From positions 21,080 to 85,079 of the forward strand of contig CAIYWC010000217.1 in the NCBI GenBank assembly GCA_903929795.1: a DNA stretch of 64,000 bases, written 5' to 3'. Within the stretch, counting starts at the first letter, position 1, and every line of letters begins with the position of its first letter. Below, one piece after another: positions 29,201-35,748 of the stretch. The notes under the pieces were generated by a model. It worked only from the letters and a program-made list of their open reading frames with translations. It had not been told where the DNA came from and did not search any database. Both the position numbers and the translations under genes were made by a program. Source of the stretch: an uncultured Myxococcales bacterium. GTDB taxonomy: Bacteria; Myxococcota_A; UBA9042.

Positions 29201-29202
29201 AG
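23293..29202 (+). CDS. Giant MopE-repeat (DNCDG) lipoprotein, 1969 aa
   Basis: Largest protein here. The ATG follows a G-rich ribosome site and gives a signal with lipobox L-G-G-C (C33). An Asp/Val/Ala-rich tether (about 45-135) and a Cys-rich segment match those of the 1303-aa paralogue. About 23 units of E-x-C-(D/N)-x-x-D-(D/N)-(N/Q)-C-(D/N)-G follow, mostly spaced by G-C-D-x-D-G-D-G-(Y/W)-C and G-G-G-D-C-(D/N)-D; some units read N-C-I-N-G instead. Between the 17th and 18th units sits a roughly 170-residue domain with C-P-x-G-x-(I/V)-x-x-G-(V/A) motifs (27180-27720). The last 150 residues are Ser/Thr/Gly-rich and beta-like. A surface or secreted metal-binding (calcium or copper) structural protein is inferred. 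Spacing and codons are very regular, so unit number may change by recombination. Confidence 0.86.
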   Translation: MGDQCRRFAKIGRDFSKLSVAGGSLALVLLGGCGQAAGAGGADAAAVSDVVQPTGDVDKADAAPIDAVKDTAVPDVAPAEVVDDAVTDVLDATGMDLIDAVSDGTDLQDAATDVVTDVAADSATDAVDVAPDVPATACELPSGATAGAAGATCVSDGDCTSGVCASAPEGMRCAPACANNCCPTGWSCDKSGVAPICRPKWTALCTPCITDDECDALTSGSLCIKHGSEGFFCATPCAKTADCPIDYKCSFSYGVNTEALVCVTPGACDCNAAAIAAGAKTTCSNSNSAGLCKGQRVCTATGLQLCDALIPAPETCNGIDDDCNGKTDEGMPDLDGDGIPDCDDPDIDGDGVPNALDCAPYDAQVFPGNSEKCNGADDNCNGKTDEGFPDLDGDGIADCVDADMDGDGVPNLQDCSPTDGSVFQSNTEKCNGKDDNCNGKTDEGFPDTDMDGIADCVDPDIDGDGVPNALDCSPTDATVFPGQTETCNGKDDNCDGKTDEGFPDTDKDGLADCVDPDIDGDGVPNALDCAPTNGAIYPGAQEVCNGVDDNCDGLTDPNCDQDSDGYCNAALPCDPTSVACPHGCGDCDDLHASVHPGAAEICDGLDNNCDGITDPGCDSDGDGFCVGTAAVSASCPNGGGDCNDSDPLTNPKGTEICDNKDQNCNGVTDEGCDADKDGYCTAVVPAGATFLACPSGGGDCNDTNKAINPAAIDTCNGVDDNCDGVTDPGCDLDGDGYCVGNVPFSPGCVNGGGDCDDSNASIHPGAAEICDDIDNNCINGVDDGCDVDGDGWCALGALISGTPKVCSHGLGDCNDKNKSVYPGAPDLCDGLDNGCNGKVDVNCDQDGDGWCDVNRVTIGAPYACLYGGGDCDDNNFAIHPQHPDDCDLLDNDCDGITDPGCDVDGDGYCAANRVLIIGSGACPNGGGDCDDLHASVHPGATEICDDLDNNCDKATDLGCDDDGDGWCDANMTTVGTPKICPHGGGDCNDLNTAVYPTHVEICDGFDNNCDGLTDTGCDDDGDGFCDINMVTIGAPAVCPNGGGDCNDLDATIKPGSVEVCDGKDNNCINGTDEGCNDDGDAYCDANMTTMGKPQICPSGGGDCDDTNPQINPGAKEICDDLDNNCINGTDEKCDKDGDKYCDGLMITIGFPKICPYGGGDCNDNDPTVTTSANGSCFEICDGKDNNNDGVTDEGCDKDKDGYCDAAMTTVGTPPVCPHGGGDCLDSATIAYSASVNPGMTENCATPYDDNCDGLTDSDGALGCTKYYYDIDGDGYGGASVCYCNSPNSKQGYGSAGVDNTKAQALAVIGSDTSGVAFDIECPTGYIAFGVTGQYDPSPVYMVAFTLLCRKLNADGTLGVTGDSPAVIASTGPTFGGSCPNGELLTTLWGDSNGADASHQSLSRLGGHCSTISRIANQYTGWDDMLPNSPLLFDGGGSSLAEHVCPVGSVVTGAFGHYSTWVGDFGYKCSPVSMSTTFQVFVSIGGDCNDYDASVSPKGTESCDNQDNNCNGVTDEGCDGDKDGYCTMTKTVIGTPTVCPKGGGDCDDANAAVHPGVVDICDGIDNDCNGTVDPGCDKDADGYCDASQVTVGKPSTCPGGGGDCNDSNATVHPGAAEACDDIDQNCDGKTDEGCDDDLDGYCDSAYTVVGTPKSCNKGKGDCVDTNAAINPGVTEICNNIDDNCNGKIDETCDDDGDGWCRLGATYVGTVTLCTKGKTDCNDSNANVYPGAPERCDGLDNSCSGKTDVGCDDDKDGYCDSSMPYDNPSSCVHGGGDCADAVGTTNGVNDANINPGAVDICGNGVDDDCSGPGTMTGASKAAGTALTTSNQYDATHWLAFSFSPTMSGTLASVNGLKLLRWNSKAPSTTLRIYNGLPGAGGTSLGSASQSVTDQYSWGTYNFSYGGIAVTKGVTYYGVLFASDTNSGFLWTNNDGSGAWASSNSGSTWSSSGTYPFSAIVTVSGIDGPVCK

Positions 29203-29213
29203 GCCGGGGGCCG

Positions 29214-29762
29214 CTACATCGCGCCCAGGATGCGCGTGCGAATCTGCTCGAACTCTTGCGGCGTAATCAGGCCACTCTCCAGCATCGCGCGCGCCTTTTG
29301 CAGCCGCGCCACCGGATCGTCGGTGCCCGCGGGCTGCGGCGCCGGATTGCCCAGCGTCGTCGGGGTCGCTTGCGCCGCCTGGACCTCGCCCAGCGCCGCC
29401 GTGGCCTCCTGGACAGCGTGGCGAAACGTCAGCGGCTCCGCGATCGCGTGGAACAGCTCCCGCGTGCCGCCCGTGCCAATCACCTCCAGGCTGCCAAATC
29501 CCAACAGCCGCCCCCAGAAGCCCTGATCCACGCCGATGCTCTCGACTTTTTGCAGGTTCAAATCCAGCGTATGGCGCTGCACAAGCCCGAGCTTGACGAT
29601 CACGCGCCGATTGGTCACCGCAAACTCGCTCGTCGCGCGCTGGATCCACGCCCAAATCGTCAGCGTCAACAGGGACTTCCAGTGCAGGAACACGCCCCAG
29701 TGCAGGTGCGTCCTGTACGTCACCCGCTCGTTCTTCAACAGGTTGTTCTCGACGTAGCCCAT
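29214..29762 (-). CDS. bPH2-domain protein with C-terminal SHOCT motif
   Basis: 182 residues. Residues about 1-115 resemble the bacterial PH domain (bPH_2, YdbS/YdbT type): N-E-R-V-T-Y-R-T-H-L-H-W near the start, F-A-V-T-N-R-R-V-I-V-K in the middle, and V-E-S-I-G-V-D-Q-G-F-W-G-R-L-L-G-F-G-S-L. The hydrophobic segment between W-G-V-F and W-A-W-I is short, so membrane attachment is uncertain. The end (L-Q-K-A-R-A-M-L-E-S-G-L-I-T-P-Q-E-F) is a SHOCT motif, often found in oligomerising or membrane-associated proteins. The second of two ATGs is chosen because GGAGGT lies five bases before it. Its stop is 11 bp from the convergent MopE gene. Confidence 0.82.
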   Translation of the reverse strand: MGYVENNLLKNERVTYRTHLHWGVFLHWKSLLTLTIWAWIQRATSEFAVTNRRVIVKLGLVQRHTLDLNLQKVESIGVDQGFWGRLLGFGSLEVIGTGGTRELFHAIAEPLTFRHAVQEATAALGEVQAAQATPTTLGNPAPQPAGTDDPVARLQKARAMLESGLITPQEFEQIRTRILGAM

Positions 29763-29840
29763 GGACACCTCCACGGGCATCGTGGGCCGCGCCTGCTGCG
29801 TTCGTCAACCGGATGGCGTATGCTGCGCTTGGAGGTCGCG

Positions 29841-30305
29841 ATGCCTGAGCTGAGTCTGCAAGAGCGTTTTGCCCCGCACAATCAGTGCTTTGGCTGTGGG
29901 CCGAGCAATCCGCAGGGGCTGCGGCTCCGGTCGATCCCGCACGGCACCGAGGTCGTCTGCGACTGGCAGCCTCAGCCGTACCATCAGGCGTTTGAAGGGA
30001 TGCTGAACGGCGGCATCTGCGGCGCGCTGCTGGATTGCCATTCCAACTGGGCCGCGGCGTGGTACCTGATGCAAAATCGTGGGTTGGAGACGCCGCCGTG
30101 CACCGTCACCGCGGAATTCCACGTCAAGCTGCGGCGGCCGACGCCCATGGACGCGCCCGTGCACCTGCGCGCGTGGGTCGTGGAAGCCGATGGCGATCGC
30201 GTGACGGTAGACGCGGAGCTGAGCGCCCACGGCAAGGTCACGTCGATGTGTCGCGGGGTCTTTGTCGCGGTGAAGGAAGGCCACCCGGCGTATCACCGGT
30301 GGTGA
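29841..30305 (+). CDS. PaaI-like hotdog thioesterase
   Basis: 154 residues, single hotdog fold. Visible: C-F-G-C-G-P-S-N-P-Q-G-L at the start, a feature of one PaaI subgroup, and the central-helix motif F-E-G-M-L-N-G-G-I-C-G-A-L-L-D, where thioesterase active-site residues lie. It should hydrolyse an acyl-CoA thioester in the cytoplasm; the acyl group is unknown. GGAGGT four bases before the ATG fixes the start. It is divergent from the bPH2 gene with 78 bp between. Confidence 0.85.
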   Translation: MPELSLQERFAPHNQCFGCGPSNPQGLRLRSIPHGTEVVCDWQPQPYHQAFEGMLNGGICGALLDCHSNWAAAWYLMQNRGLETPPCTVTAEFHVKLRRPTPMDAPVHLRAWVVEADGDRVTVDAELSAHGKVTSMCRGVFVAVKEGHPAYHRW

Positions 30306-30431
30306 TCAGGGCGCGTGCAAGACCAACGCGAGCAAGTCCCAGCCGTGGGTCGCCGGGCGTATCGCGCAGCGGGCGAACTTGGCGACCAAACGACAAGCGT
30401 CCCACACGACGGGATATTGCTGCACGGCGCG

Positions 30432-31169
30432 TCAGTCCGTCAGTTCCAGCGCGTCCATCAGGTCGTCCAGGTCCGGCACCGAGACCACGCGGCCTTTGAA
30501 CTTGGCGATGCCCGCGTCCTCCAGCGATCGCACGGCGCGCGCCACTGTTTCCGGACGCGCCCCCAGCATCGCCGCGATGTCCTGACGCGCCAGCGGCAAG
30601 TCGATTGTCAGGTCGCCATTTTCCTCGACCCGGCCGAACCGGTCTTTCATGACCAGCAGCAGGTGCGCCAGCCGCGCGCGGACGGGCAGGGTGGCCGCCA
30701 TCAGCCGCTCTTGCTCCGCATCTTCCAGATTGTGGGCCATCTTGCGCAAAAAGGCCAGTCCAACCGATGGGTTGTGCTCCAGCAGCCGCCGCACCGCCGC
30801 TTTGTCGACAAAGCACACGCGCGCCGAGACCAGCGCTTCCGCGTTGGCCTGGTACGGCTGGTCGGCGAAATACGCGCGGTAGCCGAGCGTGTCGCCGCGG
30901 TGCGCCAGCCGGACGATGACGGAGTTGCCGTTCTGATCGTTCTTGCGAATCGCGACGGTGCCGGATTCCACACAGAAAATGCCCAGGCACGCGTTGCCCT
31001 GGTAGAAGATCGTCTGGCCGGGCAGGTAGGTGTTGGCGACCTTGACCTGATTCAACAGGTTGAGATCATTGCCTTCCAGCGAGCACCACTCGGAATCGCC
31101 GCGGCCCGCGCAAGCGAAGCAACTCGACGATCGGCCGGTGTGAGATGTGGAGGGCGCAACGCGCTGCAT
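30432..31169 (-). CDS. FNR-like Crp-family regulator with N-terminal cysteines
   Basis: 245 residues: cyclic-nucleotide-binding fold (about 45-150), long dimer helix and C-terminal winged helix. The N-terminus has C17-x2-C20-x8-C29, and C119 in A-R-V-C-F-V-D-K falls where E. coli FNR has C122 (in S-M-V-C-E-I-P-F). FNR uses C20, C23, C29 and C122 for its oxygen-sensing 4Fe-4S cluster, so an oxygen- or NO-responsive iron-sulfur regulator is inferred. The recognition helix reads R-P-E-T-V-A-R, close to FNR V-E-T-I-S-R, suggesting TTGAT-like half sites. The chosen ATG leaves the Cys motif near the N-terminus; the frame is open 43 codons further upstream and adds more Cys, so the start is not certain. 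Confidence 0.86.
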   Translation of the reverse strand: MQRVAPSTSHTGRSSSCFACAGRGDSEWCSLEGNDLNLLNQVKVANTYLPGQTIFYQGNACLGIFCVESGTVAIRKNDQNGNSVIVRLAHRGDTLGYRAYFADQPYQANAEALVSARVCFVDKAAVRRLLEHNPSVGLAFLRKMAHNLEDAEQERLMAATLPVRARLAHLLLVMKDRFGRVEENGDLTIDLPLARQDIAAMLGARPETVARAVRSLEDAGIAKFKGRVVSVPDLDDLMDALELTD

Positions 31170-31322
31170 CGAATCCCCGTCGCTCGCGTTTGAGGTCTGC
31201 GCCGCAGGCCAGCAAGCCTTCTGCGCTGGTTTTTGCGGGAATTCCCGACAAATTCCAGCACACCCGCGGCATTTCCGCACCACCGTCAGGCCCGCCAATC
31301 GTGCGCTCTGGACTGACAGACG

Positions 31323-31763
31323 TCAAGACAAAGTGCGTCTTGTCTGCTCGATGCGCGCTCGAACTTGCCGCATCAGCACCGGCAGATTGAATTCCACGAG
31401 CTTCTTGAGGATGACTTCCGGCACGGCCACGCGGAATTCCATCTGGATTTCCAAGGTCAGCAGGGCGCCGTCCGCCGTCTCTGAAAACGTCCAACTTCCG
31501 CGGTTGTGGCGCTGAAGATCGCTGCTGACCAGCGTCCAGACGATGCGCGTCGGCGCTTCGGCTTCCATGCGCAGCGCGTACTCCAGACGTCGCGGCGCGC
31601 GCACCACGTAGTGGACGATCTGCACCAGCGGCGTGTCGCCGGGCTCCAGCGTCACGTCGACCACGTCGCTCAGAAACTCCGGGTAGCGCTGCGCATCCCA
31701 GAGCACTTCAAACGCGAGCGCTTGCGGCGCGTTGACCTCAATGGCCGTAGTCAGTTCAAACAT
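31323..31763 (-). CDS. SRPBCC / RatA-COQ10-type protein
   Basis: 146 residues of START-like helix-grip fold: N-terminal T-A-I-E-V-N-A-P-Q-A-L-A-F-E-V-L-W-D-A-Q-style entry with Y-P-E-F-L-S-D-V, then alternating strands and a long C-terminal helix (V-L-M-R-Q-V-R-A-R-I-E). The Y-P-E-F pattern is typical of the RatA/COQ10 subfamily, which binds polyketide, quinone or lipid ligands. GGAGC precedes the ATG. It lies upstream of the FNR-like gene on the same strand with a 153-bp gap. Confidence 0.83.
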   Translation of the reverse strand: MFELTTAIEVNAPQALAFEVLWDAQRYPEFLSDVVDVTLEPGDTPLVQIVHYVVRAPRRLEYALRMEAEAPTRIVWTLVSSDLQRHNRGSWTFSETADGALLTLEIQMEFRVAVPEVILKKLVEFNLPVLMRQVRARIEQTRRTLS

Positions 31764-31829
31764 GCAGCTCCCCGCTGCAAGCCTACCCGACTCCTGCTGC
31801 GTTGCAATGCCGCAGTGCGCGCGGGGAGG

Positions 31830-32667
31830 CTAGCGGTAGTCGTGATAGACCGGCAGGACTTCGCTGGCTGGCCGGCAGATGGACGAAGGAACGCCCGTGT
31901 TGCGGCGATTGCGCCCGGCGACGGCCTTGAAAACCGGACCGCTCTGCGCCTCGTCGCACGCCAGGCAGTCGTTGATCGACCCGTCCGGGTTGTTGTACGG
32001 CGCCGCAATCTCCGCGATGCACACGTCCAGGCACGCAGCGCGGGTGTTTTGCGTGTTGAAGTACCAGATTTCCGCGCACGGCAAGTCAAAGCCCAGCGCC
32101 TGCAGGCACGCGATCGCGCTCGCCTGATCGCCGGCAAGGCCGCATTGCCGCACCGGATCGGTCAGATCCGGCTGGCGCATGTAGACCGCGAGATCCGCCA
32201 ACGGCGAGCACACGCCGCACGCGTCGTAGTGCGTGACAAGCGCGCCGGCCGCCGCGGCGTCATCCGCGCTGGCAAAAGTCTGCAGGGAATACGTCTTTGT
32301 CCCCGCCGGGCCGCGCAAAAAGCCACACACCGCGCCGGGGTTGCGTCAAGTGCTCGCCCGGCCGCTGGTACGGATCGAGCAACACCTCGGCCGGCGGATT
32401 CAGCAGCTGCCACGCCGCGATGTCGGCAATTTGCGCGGGCGTGTAGTCCGGCGGGATAAACTGGTGGCCGCCGCAATCGACCCGGGGCTCGCACTGCGCG
32501 GCGGTCAGGCCGGTCTTGTCGTTGGGCACGCCAAAAAAGCGGGTGCACGGGCCATCGGTTACGCCAGCCTCGCGCGCCAAGGCCGCGTCCATGCTGTCGC
32601 TGCAGCCGCCCATCGCCAGCGCGCAGGCCGCCAGCGTTATCGCGCATGTCTTCCAGTCCTGCCGCAT
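31830..32667 (-). pseudogene. Cys-rich lipoprotein gene with one frameshift
   Basis: Two overlapping frames make one protein. The first, from an ATG preceded by GGAG, has a lipoprotein signal (A-L-A-M-G-G-C) and reads to R-P-G-E-H-L-T-Q-P. The second continues with G-A-V-C-G-F-L-R-G-P-A-G and ends at a TAG, about 280 residues in total. The shift falls at a run of four Cs on the coding strand (GGGG, 32337-32340); deleting one base restores a single frame. Cys residues are evenly spread (Y-D-A-C-G-V-C, R-Q-C-G-L, A-C-L-D-V-C, C-L-A-C-D), suggesting a disulfide-rich exported protein of unknown role. A sequencing or assembly error in the homopolymer is at least as likely as a true pseudogene. Confidence 0.72.
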
Positions 32668-32826
32668 CTGTGCTCCGCCGTTGGCGTTGGGCAGCGTAGT
32701 GACGTGCCCGGACCCGGTCAAGCGAACTGCGCGGGTGCGCGTTTGCCGGCACGGCCTTGACGGCGTGGCCCCGTCAGCGCGTTGCAATCCCCGGCGGCCC
32801 GGCCTACAAACGCCGCGGAGGCTGCC

Positions 32827-33069
32827 ATGACGACGCCAAAACGGAAGCCACAGGGACGCGCTGCTTGGGTGGACGAACGCCGGGACGAGCGCGGCGACCT
32901 GCGCGTGATGCAGGGCTTTGCGGCGCTGCGCGCAGAGCACGCCTACGCGGAGGCGACCCACTGCGAGGCGTGCGCGCGCGCACGGGCGGCGGATGGCGAG
33001 GACGCGCTGTGCGAGGCGCACCTGGCCCAAGCGCTCGGGATGCAATCGGACTGGGACGTTCCGCGCTGA
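32827..33069 (+). CDS. Small hypothetical protein with CxxC...C
   Basis: 80 residues, charged and cytoplasmic. It has H-C-E-A-C-A-R-A-R and later L-C-E-A-H-L, which could together form a small metal site; no family is recognised. GGAGG seven bases before the ATG supports it as a real gene. It converges on the membrane-protein gene to the right with an 18-bp gap. Confidence 0.6.
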   Translation: MTTPKRKPQGRAAWVDERRDERGDLRVMQGFAALRAEHAYAEATHCEACARARAADGEDALCEAHLAQALGMQSDWDVPR

Positions 33070-33087
33070 CGGCGCGCGGCGACAGCG

Positions 33088-33870
33088 TCAGGGCCTTGGC
33101 TCAGCCGGTGCTGCCCCGGGCTCAGGCCCTTGCGCCACCGGGGCCACATCCACGCCCGCCGGGGCCTGCGTCACCCGCGCCGCTGGCACATGCCGCCGGT
33201 CCCGCGTCGAGGCCATGTGCACGTCCAGCGAGCCGCCATCGGGCGTGGCGCGCAACGAGACGAAGTCGTCGATGCTCCAATCCAGGCGCGCAGTATAGCT
33301 TTTTTGTGGTGTGACGATGCGCAGCGTGCTCGCGCCGTCGGCAATATCGCTGCGGCAGATCGCCAGCGTCACGCGCACGCCGTCCCAATCCGCGTGCGTC
33401 CGCGAGCGCCAGTACACGCGCTGGTCGCCCTCGTCGCCGCGCACGACGGGGCCAATGCGGTCGCTCGAATCGCGCGCCAGGTCCGGAACCGGCAGCGGCG
33501 GCGGCGTCGGCGCGTTCTCGATGCCCAGCGTCTCCACTTTTTCGATTTCACCGCAATCCAGCGCGAGGTAGCCATCCCACGCCGTTCCCGCGCGATTGGG
33601 CTCCGCATCCGTGGGCGACGCCGACGTATGACCCCAGCGCAGCGTCACGATCACGCGCTCCGCATCCTCGGGGGCATGGGACTCGACCGGGCGCACGGGC
33701 GCTTCCACCACCGGCAGCGCCGCCGCCGGTCGCGGCGCCTCAACGCCATAGCGCCAGCCCACCGCCGCCACCACCATCGCCGCCAGCGAGCCCACAAGCA
33801 GCGGATGCCGCGCGCGGCCCATCACCGCACTCAGCTGCCGCAGCTTGGAGATCCTGACCTGACGCGGCAC
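33088..33870 (-). CDS. Single-pass membrane hypothetical protein
   Basis: 260 residues from a GTG four bases after GGAGGG. A short basic N-terminus is followed by one transmembrane segment (P-L-L-V-G-S-L-A-A-M-V-V-A-A-V-G-W, about 23-40), leaving a Pro-rich linker and a periplasmic domain of about 200 residues. That domain is beta-rich (V-I-V-T-L-R-W-G, V-R-V-T-L-A-I-C) and ends in a Pro/Ala-rich tail. No family is recognised. The basic N-terminus plus one helix resembles an anchored signalling or secretion accessory protein, but nothing more can be said. Confidence 0.65.
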   Translation of the reverse strand: MPRQVRISKLRQLSAVMGRARHPLLVGSLAAMVVAAVGWRYGVEAPRPAAALPVVEAPVRPVESHAPEDAERVIVTLRWGHTSASPTDAEPNRAGTAWDGYLALDCGEIEKVETLGIENAPTPPPLPVPDLARDSSDRIGPVVRGDEGDQRVYWRSRTHADWDGVRVTLAICRSDIADGASTLRIVTPQKSYTARLDWSIDDFVSLRATPDGGSLDVHMASTRDRRHVPAARVTQAPAGVDVAPVAQGPEPGAAPAEPRP

Positions 33871-34043
33871 GTTGCCCTCCGGATGGCCACTTGTTTGACG
33901 ATACGAACGCTGGCGGCGCACCGCAAGACACAGCATAGGACGCCGCTGCCGCACGCAAGGTTCAACGCGCAAATGGGTCACGGCATTCCCGCGCAGTGTC
34001 GCGATTGGCCGGAAAAATTGCTGTTCGGGCTGGGGCGCGCGCA

Positions 34044-34078
34044 GACGCGGATCCGCGAAGTTCGGGCGGATCCGCGTC
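34044..34078 (-). terminator. Perfect 13-bp stem-loop after icd
   Basis: GACGCGGATCCGC (34044-34056) and its exact complement GCGGATCCGCGTC (34066-34078) flank a 9-nt loop, 12 bp beyond the icd stop. There is no T-tract, so it may be a transcript-stabilising hairpin or a Rho-assisted terminator rather than a classic intrinsic one. Confidence 0.6.
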
Positions 34079-34089
34079 GCGCAGGGCCG

Positions 34090-35556
34090 CTACTTCAGGT
34101 TCTCGATGACCGCGTCGGCAAACTCGCTGCATTTCAGCAGCTTGGCGCCTTCCATCTGGCGGTGAAAGTCGTACGTCACGCGCTTTTGGGCGATCGACTG
34201 CTCGATGCCGTGCACGATGCTGTCCGCGGCCTCCTGCCAGCCCAGGTGCTCCAGCATCATCACCGCCGACAACACTTCCGAGCCCGGATTGACCTTGTCC
34301 AGCCCGGCGTATTTCGGCGCCGTGCCGTGCGTGGCCTCAAAAATCGCGTGTCCGGTCAGGTAGTTGATGTTGCCACCTGGCGCGATCCCGATGCCGCCCA
34401 CCTGCGCCGCCAGCGCGTCCGACAGGTAATCGCCGTTGAGGTTCAGCGTCGCGATGACGTCGAACTCCTCCGGGCGCGTCATGACCTGTTGCAGCGTGAT
34501 GTCGGCGATGGAGTCGCGAATCAGGAGCTTGGACTTCCACTTGCCCGCGCCATGCGTCGGCCAGAGCGCCAGCGCGGTCTCAATCTCGGCGCGCACTTCC
34601 GCCTGCTGGTCGGGCACCATCATCGAATAGCCCGGGTCAATCGCAATCGCGTTCTCCTCGACCGTGATCGCGGGATTCTTCTCCTTGTTGCCGAGGATCC
34701 AGCTCTCGCGCTCCGTGACAGTGTCATGACGAAACAGGCTCTTGGCGATCTCGTAGCCCCAGTCGCGAAACGCGCCTTCCGTGTACTTCATGATGTTGCC
34801 CTTGTGGACAATCGTGACGGATTTGCGTTTGTGTTTCACAGCATACGCGATCGCAGCTTGGACCAGACGCTCCGTGCCGAGCGCGGAAACGGCCTTGACG
34901 CCGATCCCGACCTCCACGATCTCGTGACGCCTCGGCTGGCCCGCGGCCTCGAGTTGCTTTTGCCAGCCATCCACCGCGGCCTGCGTGCCGAAGCGAATCT
35001 TCTTGAATTCTTTTGGAAAATTCGCCTCCAGGAACTTCAGCATCTTGTTGGACTCTTCCGAGCCACCGACCCATTCGATGCCGGCATAGATGTCCTCCGT
35101 GTTCTCGCGGAAGATGACCATGTCGACCAATTCCGGGTGCTTGACCGGGCTCGGCACGCCGGTGAACCAGCGCACCGGACGTAAACACACATACAAATCA
35201 AGCTGTTGGCGCAGCGCCACGTTCAGCGAGCGGATGCCTTTGCCGACCGGCGTGGTCAGCGGACCCTTGATGCCGACCAGGTATTTGCGAAACGCGTCGA
35301 GCGTCTCGTCCGGCAGCCAATTGCCCGTCTGGTTGAACGCCTTCTCGCCGGCGAGCACTTCCAGCCAGTGGATCTGGCGCTTTCCGCCATAGCTCTTCTT
35401 CACGGCGGCGTCGATGATGCGCACCGCGGCGGCCCAAATATCAGGGCCGGTGCCATCGCCTTCGATGAACGGAATTACTGGATGATCAGGGACTTGCAGC
35501 TTGCCATGGGCGCCAACGGTGATGGCAGAACCTTGCGACGGGGCGGTCAACGACAT
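34090..35556 (-). CDS. icd: NADP-dependent isocitrate dehydrogenase with insertions
   Basis: 488 residues; oxidises isocitrate to 2-oxoglutarate in the TCA cycle. Motifs match the E. coli type: I-E-G-D-G-T-G-P-D-I, G-P-L-T-T-P-V-G-K-G-I-R-S-L-N (S110 aligns with the Ser phosphorylated in E. coli), F-R-E-N-T-E-D-I-Y-A-G-I-E-W, H-K-G-N-I-M-K-Y-T-E-G and N-L-N-G-D-Y-L-S-D. NADP preference is supported by K415-Y416 in A-P-K-Y-A-G and by Y462/R466. The E. coli enzyme has 416 residues; the excess lies in insertions around 183-215 and 283-342, both between conserved blocks. GGAGG six bases before the ATG fixes the start. A strong stem-loop follows the gene. Confidence 0.95.
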   Translation of the reverse strand: MSLTAPSQGSAITVGAHGKLQVPDHPVIPFIEGDGTGPDIWAAAVRIIDAAVKKSYGGKRQIHWLEVLAGEKAFNQTGNWLPDETLDAFRKYLVGIKGPLTTPVGKGIRSLNVALRQQLDLYVCLRPVRWFTGVPSPVKHPELVDMVIFRENTEDIYAGIEWVGGSEESNKMLKFLEANFPKEFKKIRFGTQAAVDGWQKQLEAAGQPRRHEIVEVGIGVKAVSALGTERLVQAAIAYAVKHKRKSVTIVHKGNIMKYTEGAFRDWGYEIAKSLFRHDTVTERESWILGNKEKNPAITVEENAIAIDPGYSMMVPDQQAEVRAEIETALALWPTHGAGKWKSKLLIRDSIADITLQQVMTRPEEFDVIATLNLNGDYLSDALAAQVGGIGIAPGGNINYLTGHAIFEATHGTAPKYAGLDKVNPGSEVLSAVMMLEHLGWQEAADSIVHGIEQSIAQKRVTYDFHRQMEGAKLLKCSEFADAVIENLK

Positions 35557-35695
35557 GGGAATCCTCCTGCCGAGAATCTGGGTGTTCCGGCGGCGCAAGA
35601 GGATAGTCCAACGGCCTGAACGCGACAACCTCGGGTGGCGGGACGGGTGGCACACCGCGGAAAGCCCGATCGCGGGCGCACTTTGCGCATCGTCC

Positions 35696-35724
35696 TTACC
35701 AGCCGCGCGCGGGACCTGTAGAAT
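35696..35724 (+). promoter_or_regulatory. sigma70-like promoter for the cNMP-binding protein
   Basis: TTACCA (35696-35701), a 17-bp spacer and TAGAAT (35719-35724) lie 24 bp before the ATG at 35749, which has GGAG just ahead of it. It sits in the 192-bp region divergent with icd. The -10 is good, the -35 weak. Confidence 0.42.
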
Positions 35725-35748
35725 GCGCTGCGGGGGACCGCGGAGACC

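Noticed and set aside
33130..35184. 684-codon plus-strand open frame
   Set aside because: Overlaps the membrane-protein gene and icd on the opposite strand. The translation is Arg/His-rich without any family motif, while icd is unmistakable.
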